Shown here one piece after another: positions 53,801 through 61,376 of a stretch of DNA of 64,000 nucleotides. Source of the stretch: an uncultured Sphingobacteriales bacterium. GTDB lineage: Bacteria > Bacteroidota > Bacteroidia > Chitinophagales > Chitinophagaceae. Both the position numbers and the translations under genes were made by a program. The DNA is taken from positions 16,436 to 80,435 of the forward strand of contig CALKHN010000048.1 in NCBI GenBank assembly GCA_937991535.1, in the 5' to 3' direction. Positions within the stretch are counted from its first letter, which is position 1. Each line of letters opens with the position of its first letter. The notes under the pieces were generated by a model. It was not told the origin of the DNA. It saw nothing but the letters and a program-made list of their open reading frames with translations, and searched no databases.

Positions 53801-54635
53801 TGTTCATTTGTACGCCGGTTACCTTGCCTTCTACGGATTTCAATACGTTGGAAGCACCCCCGGTTTCCATATCCTCGGCTTTTACAGACGAAATGCTGTA
53901 TCCCAATGCTCTTTTTTCCCTTTTCATACCCAAAGATGTTACTACCACCTGTTCTAACTCCCTGCTTGATGCCTCAAGCCGAATGTCTAACACTGCTTTG
54001 CCAGATACAGTAACCTCTCTTGTATCGTAGCTAACATGGCTTATTACCAATACAGCATCGGGGCCGCTTACGGTTATTGCAAACTCACCATTGCTGTTCG
54101 TTGTAGTAACATTACCGGTACCTTTTTCTGTTACAGTAGCACCAGCTACACTCCCATTTTCATCGGTTATTCTGCCCCTTACCGAAAAATCAGCAACTTC
54201 TGCGGCAGCGCTGATCATGGCAGCAGGAATAGCAAAATTTTCTCCCTGTTTTTTTTGTGATGCTTCTTTTATAACATATACTTCTCTAACTTTTTCAAAT
54301 GTCAAACCAGCAGTAGAAAGTACTTTGTTCAGCACGATGTCGGGATCGCTTTGTTTGGAGGCATCCAGCACATCGTAATTTACGCGTACAGATCTAAGCG
54401 TGTTGGATTCGTAGCTGTAATAAATGTTCTGATACGTTTTTTTGAATTCATTCATAAATTCCTGCAGGGAAGTTGTTTTCAGATCGCTTTCCACCGCAAG
54501 GTTGTTTTTGTTTCCTAAGGAAGGGGAAGCGGCGGCTATATCCTGCGCCCATGCCCCGGTTGTGGCCAGTAAAAACAATACAGCCGGCAACATTGTCCCT
54601 AAGCAGCGTTTTGAAAAAGATGGTTTTCTTTTCAT
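50829..54635 (-). CDS. SusC/RagA-family TonB-dependent outer-membrane receptor
   Basis: A 1268-residue TonB-dependent transporter. It begins with a signal sequence and a secretin/STN domain (residues about 50-125: LQEFMNEFKKTYQNIYYSYE... to YVIKEA), followed by a carboxypeptidase-regulatory-like domain (VRGRITDENGSVAGATVTEKGTGN), a TonB plug (NVLKSVEGKVTGVQMNS, ISVLKGASAAALYGSQAGNGVILITTKSG) and a long beta-barrel that ends in the aromatic sequence TMGIRLNVNF. The STN domain is the usual partner of a FecR anti-sigma factor. Start and FecR stop overlap by four bases. Confidence 0.93.
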   Translation of the reverse strand: MKRKPSFSKRCLGTMLPAVLFLLATTGAWAQDIAAASPSLGNKNNLAVESDLKTTSLQEFMNEFKKTYQNIYYSYESNTLRSVRVNYDVLDASKQSDPDIVLNKVLSTAGLTFEKVREVYVIKEASQKKQGENFAIPAAMISAAAEVADFSVRGRITDENGSVAGATVTEKGTGNVTTTNSNGEFAITVSGPDAVLVISHVSYDTREVTVSGKAVLDIRLEASSRELEQVVVTSLGMKREKRALGYSISSVKAEDMETGGASNVLKSVEGKVTGVQMNSVTSSPTSSVMFNIRGATSLKGIMGASNINNETQPLIVLNGVQLGSNTVGATAGIDAGNFISSLNPNDIESISVLKGASAAALYGSQAGNGVILITTKSGAGAKKGLGISVSSATSFDQAYSAPPVQRRFFQGDEDGSPLTEDKKGLGWAIDDKINNTEPVWRWNILTQEWEESVLEARGDKNPLLAFLRTGVMTDNNVAVTGNYEKGNYRLNLGNLVHNAVIPGNKTTRNSVSFDAKYNINDRLSVTSQASWSHTFVPNQSHVQDKREDNPLAHAMSMPINMPKMSEWDKADPWITDWEGQYQNTPYLKRPGENRLRYNAVGKNGPYFAAENIIRTYTKDVFFGKVQLDYKIGQPFLLTLRSGISHENFAFERKSPWDAERRPQGIYEQRHSNNLNVRNDMLLSYNKRFLGNKLSLDALGGFSFNYSEANSSGFGGEILATPNSFTFNSLPAAVRQAAYFNRDYPSRNYGAYATASIGWQNMVYLELSGRNDWVGILAHEKDNHFYPGASLSWIASETFDMGNVFNFLKLRGGYAETGYGIGRPVNLDSYGISGNTWNGVAMGTIGGNPVDANILPELNVTKEAGIDFRALDSRISGEFTIYSKNHINQIQTLPVVTSSGFSSILTNMGAVKSTGIEAALTVTPIRTKDWQVNLTGNISTFKSVINDLDPRFSERFYNYDGASSLALFKGSRVGDMYARQPIGYVQSGKYAGMMLTGIDGIIEEAVTTTDYIRKNGYLGNMNPKAIYGFVADARYKNFRLNIVASYRQGGVFISETQKIMIDDGMADIMALYGDKYNEYWTGGRFAGGLPSMPNPDDMFTEPGFENYREKMQELMTMYNGDPRYFGYWNAVFINPNVDQSQMTPEEKLSLSDADYIRNGDDLTKTLILNPYNMEGQELWSGAQFRTHDATSFKLKEINLTYAFNRPLAQKLRCQDISITAFAKNVMFWAKNKMKEDPETAFYDGVRGMGVADFGLPPIRTMGIRLNVNF

Positions 54636-55699
54636 AACTGTTTTGATTGAGGGTTAATAATGATTAATTGTTGATTTTTTGTTTGTATGCTGATATTTAA
54701 GGTTTTCTCAATTACCTGTATAAATGTGGTAAAATCATTAACCGAAATTACGGCGGTGATCATAAGCCGGCGCTGGGCTTCGGTGGTAAAGACCATCTCC
54801 ATTCCATAGTATTCTTTAATGAGACGGGCAACGGTTTCCAGGCTGGTTTCTTCAAAATGCCATTCGCCCAGATTCCATGCTGCAGTATAGAGGCTGGTAT
54901 CAACCCTGGCTGTAATGAGTTCGTTGCTGATGGTATCTACATTAAGGCTATAGCCGGCCTGCATATACACGGTTTTTCTTTTATCTTTTTCCAGGGTTAC
55001 ATTTACTTTTCCGCTGGTTAACACTACGTTGGTAGCTATAGTGCGGGCATTTACATTGAACTCCGTTCCGGTAACGGATATGCTGAGCTGGTTGGCATGC
55101 ACAATAAACGGGGTAAGTGAAGGAGTTTGTTGAACATGGAAATAGGCATTGCCGTCTAAAAACACTTCTCTTACAGAAGCTGTTGCAAAATCGCTGTTAT
55201 AGCGGAGTGAAGAATTACCATTGAGTACTACTACCGAGCTGTCGGGGAGTATAATTTCTTTCACCTGTCTTAAGCCAGTTTCATGAGATGCCATGGCTAC
55301 GGCTGCTGTTTGGCCTGGAGTATGAATGGGTAAAAAAACTCTTACAACGATAAGTGCAGCTATTACTGCTGCGGATAATGTCCACCACTTAATTTTTTTG
55401 TGGGGCAAACCTCTAACCACAGTCTTGTCGGGGATACTGATTTGCTGAAAAATATTATCTCTTAATGCCTGCTTTTCGCTGTGCGATAAAAAAGGGATGT
55501 GAAATCCTGTTTCGGCCAAATGTTGTACAAGCTTGAAGGCATTGTTAATAGCTATTTGCTGTGCGGGATGATTTTGAGTATACCATTTCCAGTAGCGTTC
55601 CGTTTCCTCGTCGGGCAACAACACCCATTGCTGAAAATATTCATCCGCAGCAAATTCTTCTTCCGTAAAGTCACTGTAATATGCACCCTCCTGTTTCAT
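54632..55699 (-). CDS. FecR-family anti-sigma factor
   Basis: A 355-residue FecR-type inner-membrane signalling protein: an N-terminal cytoplasmic domain, one membrane helix (WWTLSAAVIAALIVVRVFL, about 112-130), and a periplasmic FecR domain (KEIILPDSSVVVLNGNSSLRYNSDF, VREVFLDGNAYFHVQ, ISVTGTEFNVNARTIATNVVLTSGKVNVTL) with the DUF4974-type C-terminal part. It would hold an ECF sigma factor and release it when SusC is loaded. No sigma gene lies next to it: upstream are repeats and guaB. It overlaps the SusC start by four bases. Confidence 0.9.
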   Translation of the reverse strand: MKQEGAYYSDFTEEEFAADEYFQQWVLLPDEETERYWKWYTQNHPAQQIAINNAFKLVQHLAETGFHIPFLSHSEKQALRDNIFQQISIPDKTVVRGLPHKKIKWWTLSAAVIAALIVVRVFLPIHTPGQTAAVAMASHETGLRQVKEIILPDSSVVVLNGNSSLRYNSDFATASVREVFLDGNAYFHVQQTPSLTPFIVHANQLSISVTGTEFNVNARTIATNVVLTSGKVNVTLEKDKRKTVYMQAGYSLNVDTISNELITARVDTSLYTAAWNLGEWHFEETSLETVARLIKEYYGMEMVFTTEAQRRLMITAVISVNDFTTFIQVIEKTLNISIQTKNQQLIIINPQSKQL

Positions 55700-55770
55700 T
55701 ATTGGCTAAGAGAGGAGTGCAGGAAAACATATACTCAACCGGGGAAAGAAATTTTTGCGGCAGGGGACGA

Positions 55771-55847
55771 GGTTGCAGGGTACAAGTTCCAGGTTTCAGG
55801 TTTCAAGTTCCAGGTTTCAGGTTTGTACAGTTGCAGGTTCAGGTTGT
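55771..55847. repeat. period-7 array between guaB and FecR
   Basis: Units such as GGTTGCA GGGTACA AGTTCCA GGTTTCA GGTTTCA AGTTCCA GGTTTCA follow with period 7 for about 77 bases. They fill much of the spacer where an ECF sigma gene would usually stand. Confidence 0.65.
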
Positions 55848-55912
55848 ATATGCAATCCGCTGTCCATAATACCTTGCACAACCTGTGCCTTGTAACTTTT
55901 AATCAATAACCA

Positions 55913-57406
55913 CTACCTTGTGTAGTTAGGGGCTTCTCTTGTAATTTCTATATCGTGGGCATGACTTTCATTCATGCCGGCATTGGTTATTTTAATGAAT
56001 CGCGCTTTTTGCAATGCTGCTATGTTGGCGGCTCCGCAGTAACCCATTCCTGATCGCAATCCGCCTGTATACTGGTATACGATCTCACTCAGGTTACCTT
56101 TAAATGCCACGCGGCCTTCAATGCCTTCAGGTACATATTTTTTAACATCATCTTCTACATCCTGGAAGTACCGGTCGCCGCTTCCCTGGCCCATTGCGCC
56201 GAGAGAACCCATCCCCCTGTATTGTTTAAATTTCCTGCCTTCATATATAATCGTATCACCAGGACTTTCCTCTGTTCCGGCAAAAACGCTTCCCATCATC
56301 ACTACATTGGCGCCTGCTGCCAGTGCTTTTACCATATCTCCGGTATATCGTATGCCGCCATCTGCAATAAGCGGTATATTCAGTTTGTGAAGCACAGAAG
56401 CGGCTTCCATAATAGCGGTAATTTGGGGAACACCGGCGCCGGCAACAATCCGGGTGGTACATATAGAACCGGGTCCGATGCCTACTTTAACAGCGTCTGC
56501 ACCAGCTTCAGCCAGTGCTTTGGCGCCTGCGGCTGTTCCAATATTTCCGGCAATGACCTGTAATTTTTTAAAATTTTTTTTCAGTTTTTTCAGTGATTCT
56601 ATAACTTTTTCGCTATGTCCGTGCGCACTGTCTAAACAAACAATGTCTACACCTATCTGCTGCAAAGCGGCTGCTCTGTCCATCAGATCGGCCGTTATTC
56701 CCAGGGCTGCACCGGTAAGCAAACGGCCAAAGCTGTCTTTTACAGCATTGGGATGACTTTGCAATTGCAAAAGATCACGATAAGTAACAAGACCGGTTAA
56801 TTGCCCGTTTTTATTGACCACGGGTAGTTTTTCAATTTTATACTGGCTCAGTATTTTTTTTGCTTTGGCAAGATCGGTTCCTTCCGGCGCGGTAATGAGA
56901 TTCTCCGTTGTCATCACTTCACTCACCTTTTTCTTCAGGGAGGTTTCAAAACGCAGGTCGCGGTTGGTGAGGATGCCTACCAATTTTTTATTGACATCTA
57001 CGATCGGTATTCCGCCTATTTTGTTTTCACGCATAAGCTTCAATGCGTCGCCAATGGTAGCATCTACCTGCAGGGTTATAGGATCGAGGATTAGCCCGCT
57101 TTCGCTGCGTTTTACCTTTCGTACCTGTTCTACCTGCCTTTCAATTGTCATGTTCTTGTGAAGAATTCCCAGTCCACCCTCTCTTGCCAATGCTATGGCA
57201 AGATCAGCTTCGGTTACGGTATCCATAGCTGCAGAAAGCAGGGGGGTATTCAGCGTAATGTTTTTGGTAAGCTGTGTACTTATATCTACATCACGCGGAA
57301 GTACCTGCGAATAATCCGGAATGAGCAGTACATCATCGAAGGTTAAACCTTCACCAAAAAATTTTTGAGAGAATTTGTCTTTAGCAGAGTTGATTATTGT
57401 TGCCAT
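55913..57406 (-). CDS. guaB: inosine-5'-monophosphate dehydrogenase
   Basis: A 497-residue IMP dehydrogenase (start ATG 57406), which commits IMP to GMP synthesis. The catalytic domain motifs are FDDVLLIPDYS, IGIGPGSICTTRIVAGAGVPQ (catalytic Cys316), IADGGIRYTGDMVKALAAGAN and the active-site flap YRGMGSLGAM. Two CBS regulatory domains lie between about residues 95 and 220 (KVSEVMTTENLITAPEGTDLAKAK). A longer start two codons upstream would overlap the predicted -7 box. The predicted transcript starts at or next to the ATG. Confidence 0.95.
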   Translation of the reverse strand: MATIINSAKDKFSQKFFGEGLTFDDVLLIPDYSQVLPRDVDISTQLTKNITLNTPLLSAAMDTVTEADLAIALAREGGLGILHKNMTIERQVEQVRKVKRSESGLILDPITLQVDATIGDALKLMRENKIGGIPIVDVNKKLVGILTNRDLRFETSLKKKVSEVMTTENLITAPEGTDLAKAKKILSQYKIEKLPVVNKNGQLTGLVTYRDLLQLQSHPNAVKDSFGRLLTGAALGITADLMDRAAALQQIGVDIVCLDSAHGHSEKVIESLKKLKKNFKKLQVIAGNIGTAAGAKALAEAGADAVKVGIGPGSICTTRIVAGAGVPQITAIMEAASVLHKLNIPLIADGGIRYTGDMVKALAAGANVVMMGSVFAGTEESPGDTIIYEGRKFKQYRGMGSLGAMGQGSGDRYFQDVEDDVKKYVPEGIEGRVAFKGNLSEIVYQYTGGLRSGMGYCGAANIAALQKARFIKITNAGMNESHAHDIEITREAPNYTR

Positions 57407-57409
57407 GTG

Positions 57410-57442
57410 CAAAGATAGGGTAGAGGATAAATAGCTTCCAAA
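57410..57442 (-). promoter_or_regulatory. guaB promoter, likely leaderless
   Basis: On the minus strand TTTG (57442-57439), 21 bases, TATCTTTG (57417-57410), then CAC and the ATG at 57406. The usual start distance after TAnnTTTG puts transcription at or within a base or two of the initiation codon. Confidence 0.6.
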
Positions 57443-57517
57443 TTTTGTTGCAAAGCAATTTTATTCACTGCGGTAAAAGAGGGTATTATCGTTTGAGGTA
57501 ATCCGTTCCGGAGTTTC

Positions 57518-58618
57518 TTATAAAAGTTTATATATTTTTCCCGGTAAACAGGTTATTATCCCCTGTAACTCAAGGTTTAATATAGCCCCGGCAATCATAC
57601 TGCTGCTAAAGCCGCAGCCGGGCGTGATCTCATCAATAGAAGCAGTTTCTTTTTCCCGGATAATTTTCAGGATTATTTTTTCTTCCGGCGTCAGTTCTAT
57701 AAACAATTCTTTTTGTGTTACTTTTTTCTTTTCAGGAGCGCGGGACCAGTTCATGAATTCAAGAATATCTTTTCCTGACGTAATTAGAGCTGCTTTATTG
57801 CTTCTGATCAGGTAATTGCAGCCGGAACTCTTTGTATCCGTTGCCTTACCAGGCAGGGCAAACACATCCTTATTATAATTGTTAGCCAGTTCGGCTGTTA
57901 TCATACTGCCTCCGTTGATATTGGTTTCAATAACAACAGTAGCATCGGTAATACCCGCCACAATGCGGTTTCTTTTAGGGAAGTTTTGTTTATCGGGTTT
58001 AGTGCCCGACATAAAATCTGTAAGCAACCCGCCATTCGCCGTCATTTCTTTTGCAAGCGTTTTATTGGCGGCCGGATAAATGCGGTCAAGCCCGTGCGCT
58101 AGCACCCCAATAGTAAACAGTTTGTTTTTTAATGAAGCTTTGTGCGCTAAAGCATCAATGCCATATGCCAGTCCGCTTACAACAACTACGTTATTTTGAG
58201 CAAGATCTTCGATTATTTTACAGGTCATTTCTTTGCCATAATCGGTATGATTGCGGGTGCCAATAACAGCGATCACTTTTTCATGGTTGAGACTGGCGTT
58301 TCCCTTATAATATAAAAGGGAAGGCGCGTCATAACAATTCAGCAAACGTTTCGGGTATGCTGTATCCGTTTGTATAAGTGCTGTTATTTTGTATTTCTCA
58401 ATAAAACGAAGCTCTTCTTCCGCCCTGCCAAAGGCGTTAAATGTTTTTATGCTTTTTGACCGGATGGTACCTATTCCGGGAAACTTATCAAGGTGAGATT
58501 TACGCGCTGCAAAAATTCTTTCTGCAGTGCCAAAATACTGTAATAGCTCTTTTGCATGTACATCACCAATATGGGGAACCATGGTTAACGCGATATGATA
58601 GTGAAGATCGCTGTACAT
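57518..58618 (-). CDS. dprA: DprA, DNA-processing protein A
   Basis: A 366-residue DprA/Smf protein that loads RecA on single-stranded DNA during natural transformation. Parts: an N-terminal SAM/HhH-like region (LLQYFGTAERIFAARKSHLDKFPGIG), the Rossmann-like core (VIAVIGTRNHTDYGKEM, VSGLAYGIDALAHKASL, GVLAHGLDRIYPAANKTLAKEM, NRIVAGITDATVVIETNINGGSM) and a C-terminal winged helix (about 305-366). It is on the same strand as, and downstream of, three hairpins. Confidence 0.93.
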   Translation of the reverse strand: MYSDLHYHIALTMVPHIGDVHAKELLQYFGTAERIFAARKSHLDKFPGIGTIRSKSIKTFNAFGRAEEELRFIEKYKITALIQTDTAYPKRLLNCYDAPSLLYYKGNASLNHEKVIAVIGTRNHTDYGKEMTCKIIEDLAQNNVVVVSGLAYGIDALAHKASLKNKLFTIGVLAHGLDRIYPAANKTLAKEMTANGGLLTDFMSGTKPDKQNFPKRNRIVAGITDATVVIETNINGGSMITAELANNYNKDVFALPGKATDTKSSGCNYLIRSNKAALITSGKDILEFMNWSRAPEKKKVTQKELFIELTPEEKIILKIIREKETASIDEITPGCGFSSSMIAGAILNLELQGIITCLPGKIYKLL

Positions 58619-58704
58619 GTGTGCAGGTGGTGCTGGTGTTTGTTCAATAATAAAATTACATGGTCATAAAAACAAAAACGCTTTGACGACCTGGAAAGTA
58701 CTAT

Positions 58705-58737
58705 AAAAAACCCCCTCCCGATAAATCGGGGGAGGGG
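58705..58737 (-). terminator. hairpin module 1 (strong terminator before dprA)
   Basis: CCCCTCCCGA (58712-58721), loop TAAA, TCGGGGGAGGGG (58726-58737), with one bulge. On the minus strand TTTTTT (58710-58705) follows, making a canonical terminator. It is upstream of dprA, so it would isolate dprA from minus-strand read-through. Confidence 0.75.
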
Positions 58738-58945
58738 CACTAATCTTTTAACCGTTAACCATTAAACCTTATCCTATGAAAAGCCGAATATAAATCGTTT
58801 TTTTAATTTTAGTATTTATACGACGTAATTTTTTTTCTTTTATTATCATACTATCCGGAAAGGCATCGTTTTTTGTTGTAATAATATTGGGAATCAATGC
58901 CATGAAGCACTTACAGAAAAAAAATATTTTAAAAGGGGCTCATAT

Positions 58946-58978
58946 AAAAAATAAAGGGCTGGATAGACATCCTGCCCC
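58946..58978 (-). terminator. hairpin module 2
   Basis: GGGCTGGAT (58956-58964), loop AGAC, ATCCTGCCC (58969-58977), eight pairs and one mismatch. On the minus strand the T-rich run TTTATTTTTTATAT follows. No gene ends just upstream of it on that strand, so it would end either a small transcript or read-through. Confidence 0.6.
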
Positions 58979-59163
58979 GTTTCTAAATCCAATATCCTAT
59001 GAAAAACCAATAATGAGACCAGTATTACGTAATAAACGTTGCACAATACAATGATTTTATTTTCAAAAAAAGCAAGAGAGTGACTGACAAAGGAGTGATA
59101 TAGTAGTAAATTTTTATGTATTGAGAGGAAGGAATAAAAGAAACGGGACTCCGGAAAAATAAT

Positions 59164-59192
59164 AAAAAAGGGCTGGATAGAAATCCTGCCCC
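59164..59192 (-). terminator. hairpin module 3, terminator of the thioredoxin gene
   Basis: GGGCTGGAT (59170-59178), loop AGAA, ATCCTGCCC (59183-59191), followed on the minus strand by TTTTTT (59169-59164). It lies about 78 bases past the thioredoxin stop. The surrounding 60 bases are almost the same as module 2. Confidence 0.7.
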
Positions 59193-59269
59193 GTTTTAAA
59201 TCCAATATCCTATGAAAAACCAGACATATAACGATATACCTGATTTTTATATTGTTGTAAATAAGAAAA

Positions 59270-59845
59270 TTATTTCCAGGTTTGTGTAAAATCCTTTCTG
59301 TATGTTTCAAAAGGAGTTTTACCGTAATGCCCCTCGCCAAAATATTTTAAAATAAGCTCCATTTCAGGTGTTTTTAAATACCCTGGAATTACCTGTGGAG
59401 CCGAACCGTCGGCGGGTAAAATAACTGTGGAAGGATATGAAAGTTGCCCGCCGGTTAATAGAATAGCGTAATCGTTTACCCTGTAATTTTCGTTGTATTT
59501 AAATTGTTTTCCACGCCAGGTAAGTACTTCCTTTGTTTCTGCATTTAGTTTTACGGGGTAAAACTTGTCGTGAATATATTGAACAACATTAGAGTTTGTA
59601 TAGGTATTCTTATCCATTACCTTGCACCAACCGCACCAGTCTGTATACAGGTCTATTATGATGGCCTTTTTTTGGGAAGCAATTTTTGCTTCCGCTTCAG
59701 TAAGGGTTAACCATTTCAGCTTTTCATTTTTTTGTGACTTGATTATTGTTGTATCTGTATAATTTAAAAGATTACCTGCAGGTGTTTTCATACTGCACAA
59801 AAAAGTACTTATACCAATACAAAGGAAAATGCCGGATATTTGCAT
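59270..59845 (-). CDS. exported thioredoxin-fold protein (CGWC)
   Basis: A 191-residue thioredoxin-like protein with an N-terminal hydrophobic segment (MQISGIFLCIGISTFLC). The redox motif is DLYTDWCGWCKVMDKNTY (CxxC at about 72-75), followed by YPVKLNAET and the cis-Pro region SYPSTVILPADG. It is close to the DUF255/TlpA-like exported group. It could be a periplasmic disulfide reductase. It is divergent from ubiX with only 34 bases between, so they share a regulatory region; TATATTTG at 59871-59864 could be its -7 box. Confidence 0.85.
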   Translation of the reverse strand: MQISGIFLCIGISTFLCSMKTPAGNLLNYTDTTIIKSQKNEKLKWLTLTEAEAKIASQKKAIIIDLYTDWCGWCKVMDKNTYTNSNVVQYIHDKFYPVKLNAETKEVLTWRGKQFKYNENYRVNDYAILLTGGQLSYPSTVILPADGSAPQVIPGYLKTPEMELILKYFGEGHYGKTPFETYRKDFTQTWK

Positions 59846-59879
59846 TTGATTTATATATTTTCACAAATATAACTCACAA

Positions 59880-60470
59880 TTGAAGCGAAAAATTGTTATT
59901 TCGGTTACCGGCGCCAGCGGATCTTTATATGCGCGCCAACTGGTTGATAAATTATTGGCCATGCCCGAACAATGGAGTGAGCTTGCACTGGTAATTACAG
60001 ACAATGCCAAACAAGTATGGCAAACAGAACTTGGCAATGATTCCTTCAATAAATATGCTGTTAATATTTATGGGAAAAACGATTTTAACGCTCCTTTTGC
60101 ATCAGGATCCGGGCAATTTGACACCATGATTATTATTCCCTGTTCTATGGGAACTTTGGGAAGGATAGCCACCGGTGTTTCAAATGACCTGATTACAAGA
60201 GCTGCCGACGTAATACTTAAGGAAAGAAGAAAATTGATTTGTGTGGTAAGAGACACGCCCTATAATCTCATTCATATCCGTAATATGGAAACGGTTACGG
60301 TAGCCGGAGGCATCATTTGCCCCGCTACCCCTTCTTTTTATAGTCGTCCTCAAACCATTGAAGCGGTAGCCGCCACTGTGGTAGACAGGATACTGGATCT
60401 GTGCGGTTTTACTATTGCTTCATTCCGGTGGGGAGCCGATGAAGCGCCATCGGCGAATGATCATCCATAA
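59880..60470 (+). CDS. ubiX: UbiX-family flavin prenyltransferase
   Basis: A 196-residue UbiX/Pad1-type enzyme that attaches dimethylallyl to FMN to make prenylated FMN for UbiD decarboxylases. Motifs are IVISVTGASGSLYARQL (flavin phosphate loop, 5-21), IIPCSMGTLGRIATGVSNDLITRAADVILKERRKLICVVRDTPYNLIHIRNM and GGIICPATPSFYSRP. The start is TTG; no ATG precedes the conserved motif. No ubiD gene is in the window. Confidence 0.9.
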   Translation: MKRKIVISVTGASGSLYARQLVDKLLAMPEQWSELALVITDNAKQVWQTELGNDSFNKYAVNIYGKNDFNAPFASGSGQFDTMIIIPCSMGTLGRIATGVSNDLITRAADVILKERRKLICVVRDTPYNLIHIRNMETVTVAGGIICPATPSFYSRPQTIEAVAATVVDRILDLCGFTIASFRWGADEAPSANDHP

Positions 60471-60615
60471 ACATAGGTGGCGCCTGTTTTTCGTTTTCTG
60501 TTTGTTGATACTGGCGATTAGTTATCTCTCTTCTTCCTCGCTAAAAACATCTCCAATGTATAACTTGTGCCCTCTATGTACTGCCTGACGGCTGGCAGCC
60601 GGTAGCTCATCCTAC

Positions 60616-61281
60616 TCATTGCAAATCTATCACTTCAACCCCAGGGTATTTACCCGTATTAAAAACAAAAAAACTGTTGTCTATCTTTGCGTTGGGAACA
60701 AAGCTGGTAACATTATATGCATAGCGGTTGCCATTTTTTTCAAACAACCTTGTAGATACAATGTTCTTTGTGGCCTTATCTACAAACACCAGCACTTTAA
60801 AGAATGTTTTATTTTTATCCGTGGGGGTTAACTCTATTTCCTGTAATGTTTTTTTTCCCTCTTTTTTTTCTCCGTTCAACTTATACAGGAAGTCTTTTTC
60901 ATAAAAATTTGTGAATATCTTTTGAGGAGTAAAGCTGCTGCCACCCGGGTCAAATTCAGTTATCTGCACCTCATTTGCGTTTTTATCGTACGTCCATATT
61001 TTCTGTGCATTACAAAAAATCTCCTGGTCGGTTAATTCTACTTTGTATTGATTGCCTTTCATATAAGCTGTTCCATTTTTGGTACCCTGGATCTTTCCTG
61101 CGGCATTCTCAATTTGTAACACAAAACTTGCTTTAACCGTGTTATACGTTTTAAATTTAGTGGTTACACCGTCTAATATTTTTTTTGCAGCCGGATCGCT
61201 GGTTCCCAGGTTTTTAACGGAATTTTGTGCAAATCCGGAGAACATAGCCAGTAGTGCTGTGATAGTGAATATTCCTTTCAT
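60616..61281 (-). CDS. LolA-like outer-membrane lipoprotein carrier
   Basis: A 221-residue periplasmic protein with signal MKGIFTITALLAMFSGFAQ. The LolA-like fold shows in ILDGVTTKFKTYNTVKASFVLQIENAAGKIQGTKNGTAYMKGNQYKVELTDQEIFCNAQKIWTYD and the following strands. LolA shuttles lipoproteins from the inner to the outer membrane. The ATG at 61281 is preferred because an upstream start falls inside the promoter box. It lies downstream of ftsK, a common arrangement in Bacteroidota. Confidence 0.85.
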   Translation of the reverse strand: MKGIFTITALLAMFSGFAQNSVKNLGTSDPAAKKILDGVTTKFKTYNTVKASFVLQIENAAGKIQGTKNGTAYMKGNQYKVELTDQEIFCNAQKIWTYDKNANEVQITEFDPGGSSFTPQKIFTNFYEKDFLYKLNGEKKEGKKTLQEIELTPTDKNKTFFKVLVFVDKATKNIVSTRLFEKNGNRYAYNVTSFVPNAKIDNSFFVFNTGKYPGVEVIDLQ

Positions 61282-61299
61282 TCGTTTTTTATTGGTGCG

Positions 61300-61329
61300 C
61301 AAAGATAGTTATTTCAAAGACTGTTGCAA
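61300..61329 (-). promoter_or_regulatory. promoter of the lolA-like gene
   Basis: On the minus strand TTG (61329-61327), 19 bases, TATCTTTG (61307-61300). The gene starts 18 bases downstream, so it has its own promoter besides any read-through from ftsK. Confidence 0.6.
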
Positions 61330-61376
61330 CAGCGAGATGGTTTAATATGAAACTGCTATTACTGTGTTTATTTATT

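Larger units (their letters stand above)
58619..59269. other. 651-base spacer with three hairpin modules and no supported gene
   Basis: Between dprA and the thioredoxin gene. Open frames over the repeats (for example 58894-59340, minus strand) look non-coding. The content is three minus-strand hairpin/T-run modules, listed separately; two share nearly the same 60 bases, the first shares the CATAGGATA word. Short plus-strand frames starting ATGAAAA follow each hairpin. Confidence 0.6.

Noticed and set aside
58894..59340. Open frame of 148 codons on the minus strand
   Set aside because: It runs through two copies of the hairpin repeat (the peptide repeats LVFHRILDL twice), overlaps the thioredoxin gene end, and has a low-complexity Phe/Ile/Leu-rich translation.
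59846..60470. UbiX as part of a decarboxylation cluster
   Set aside because: No UbiD-like gene or aromatic-acid gene is present in the window.
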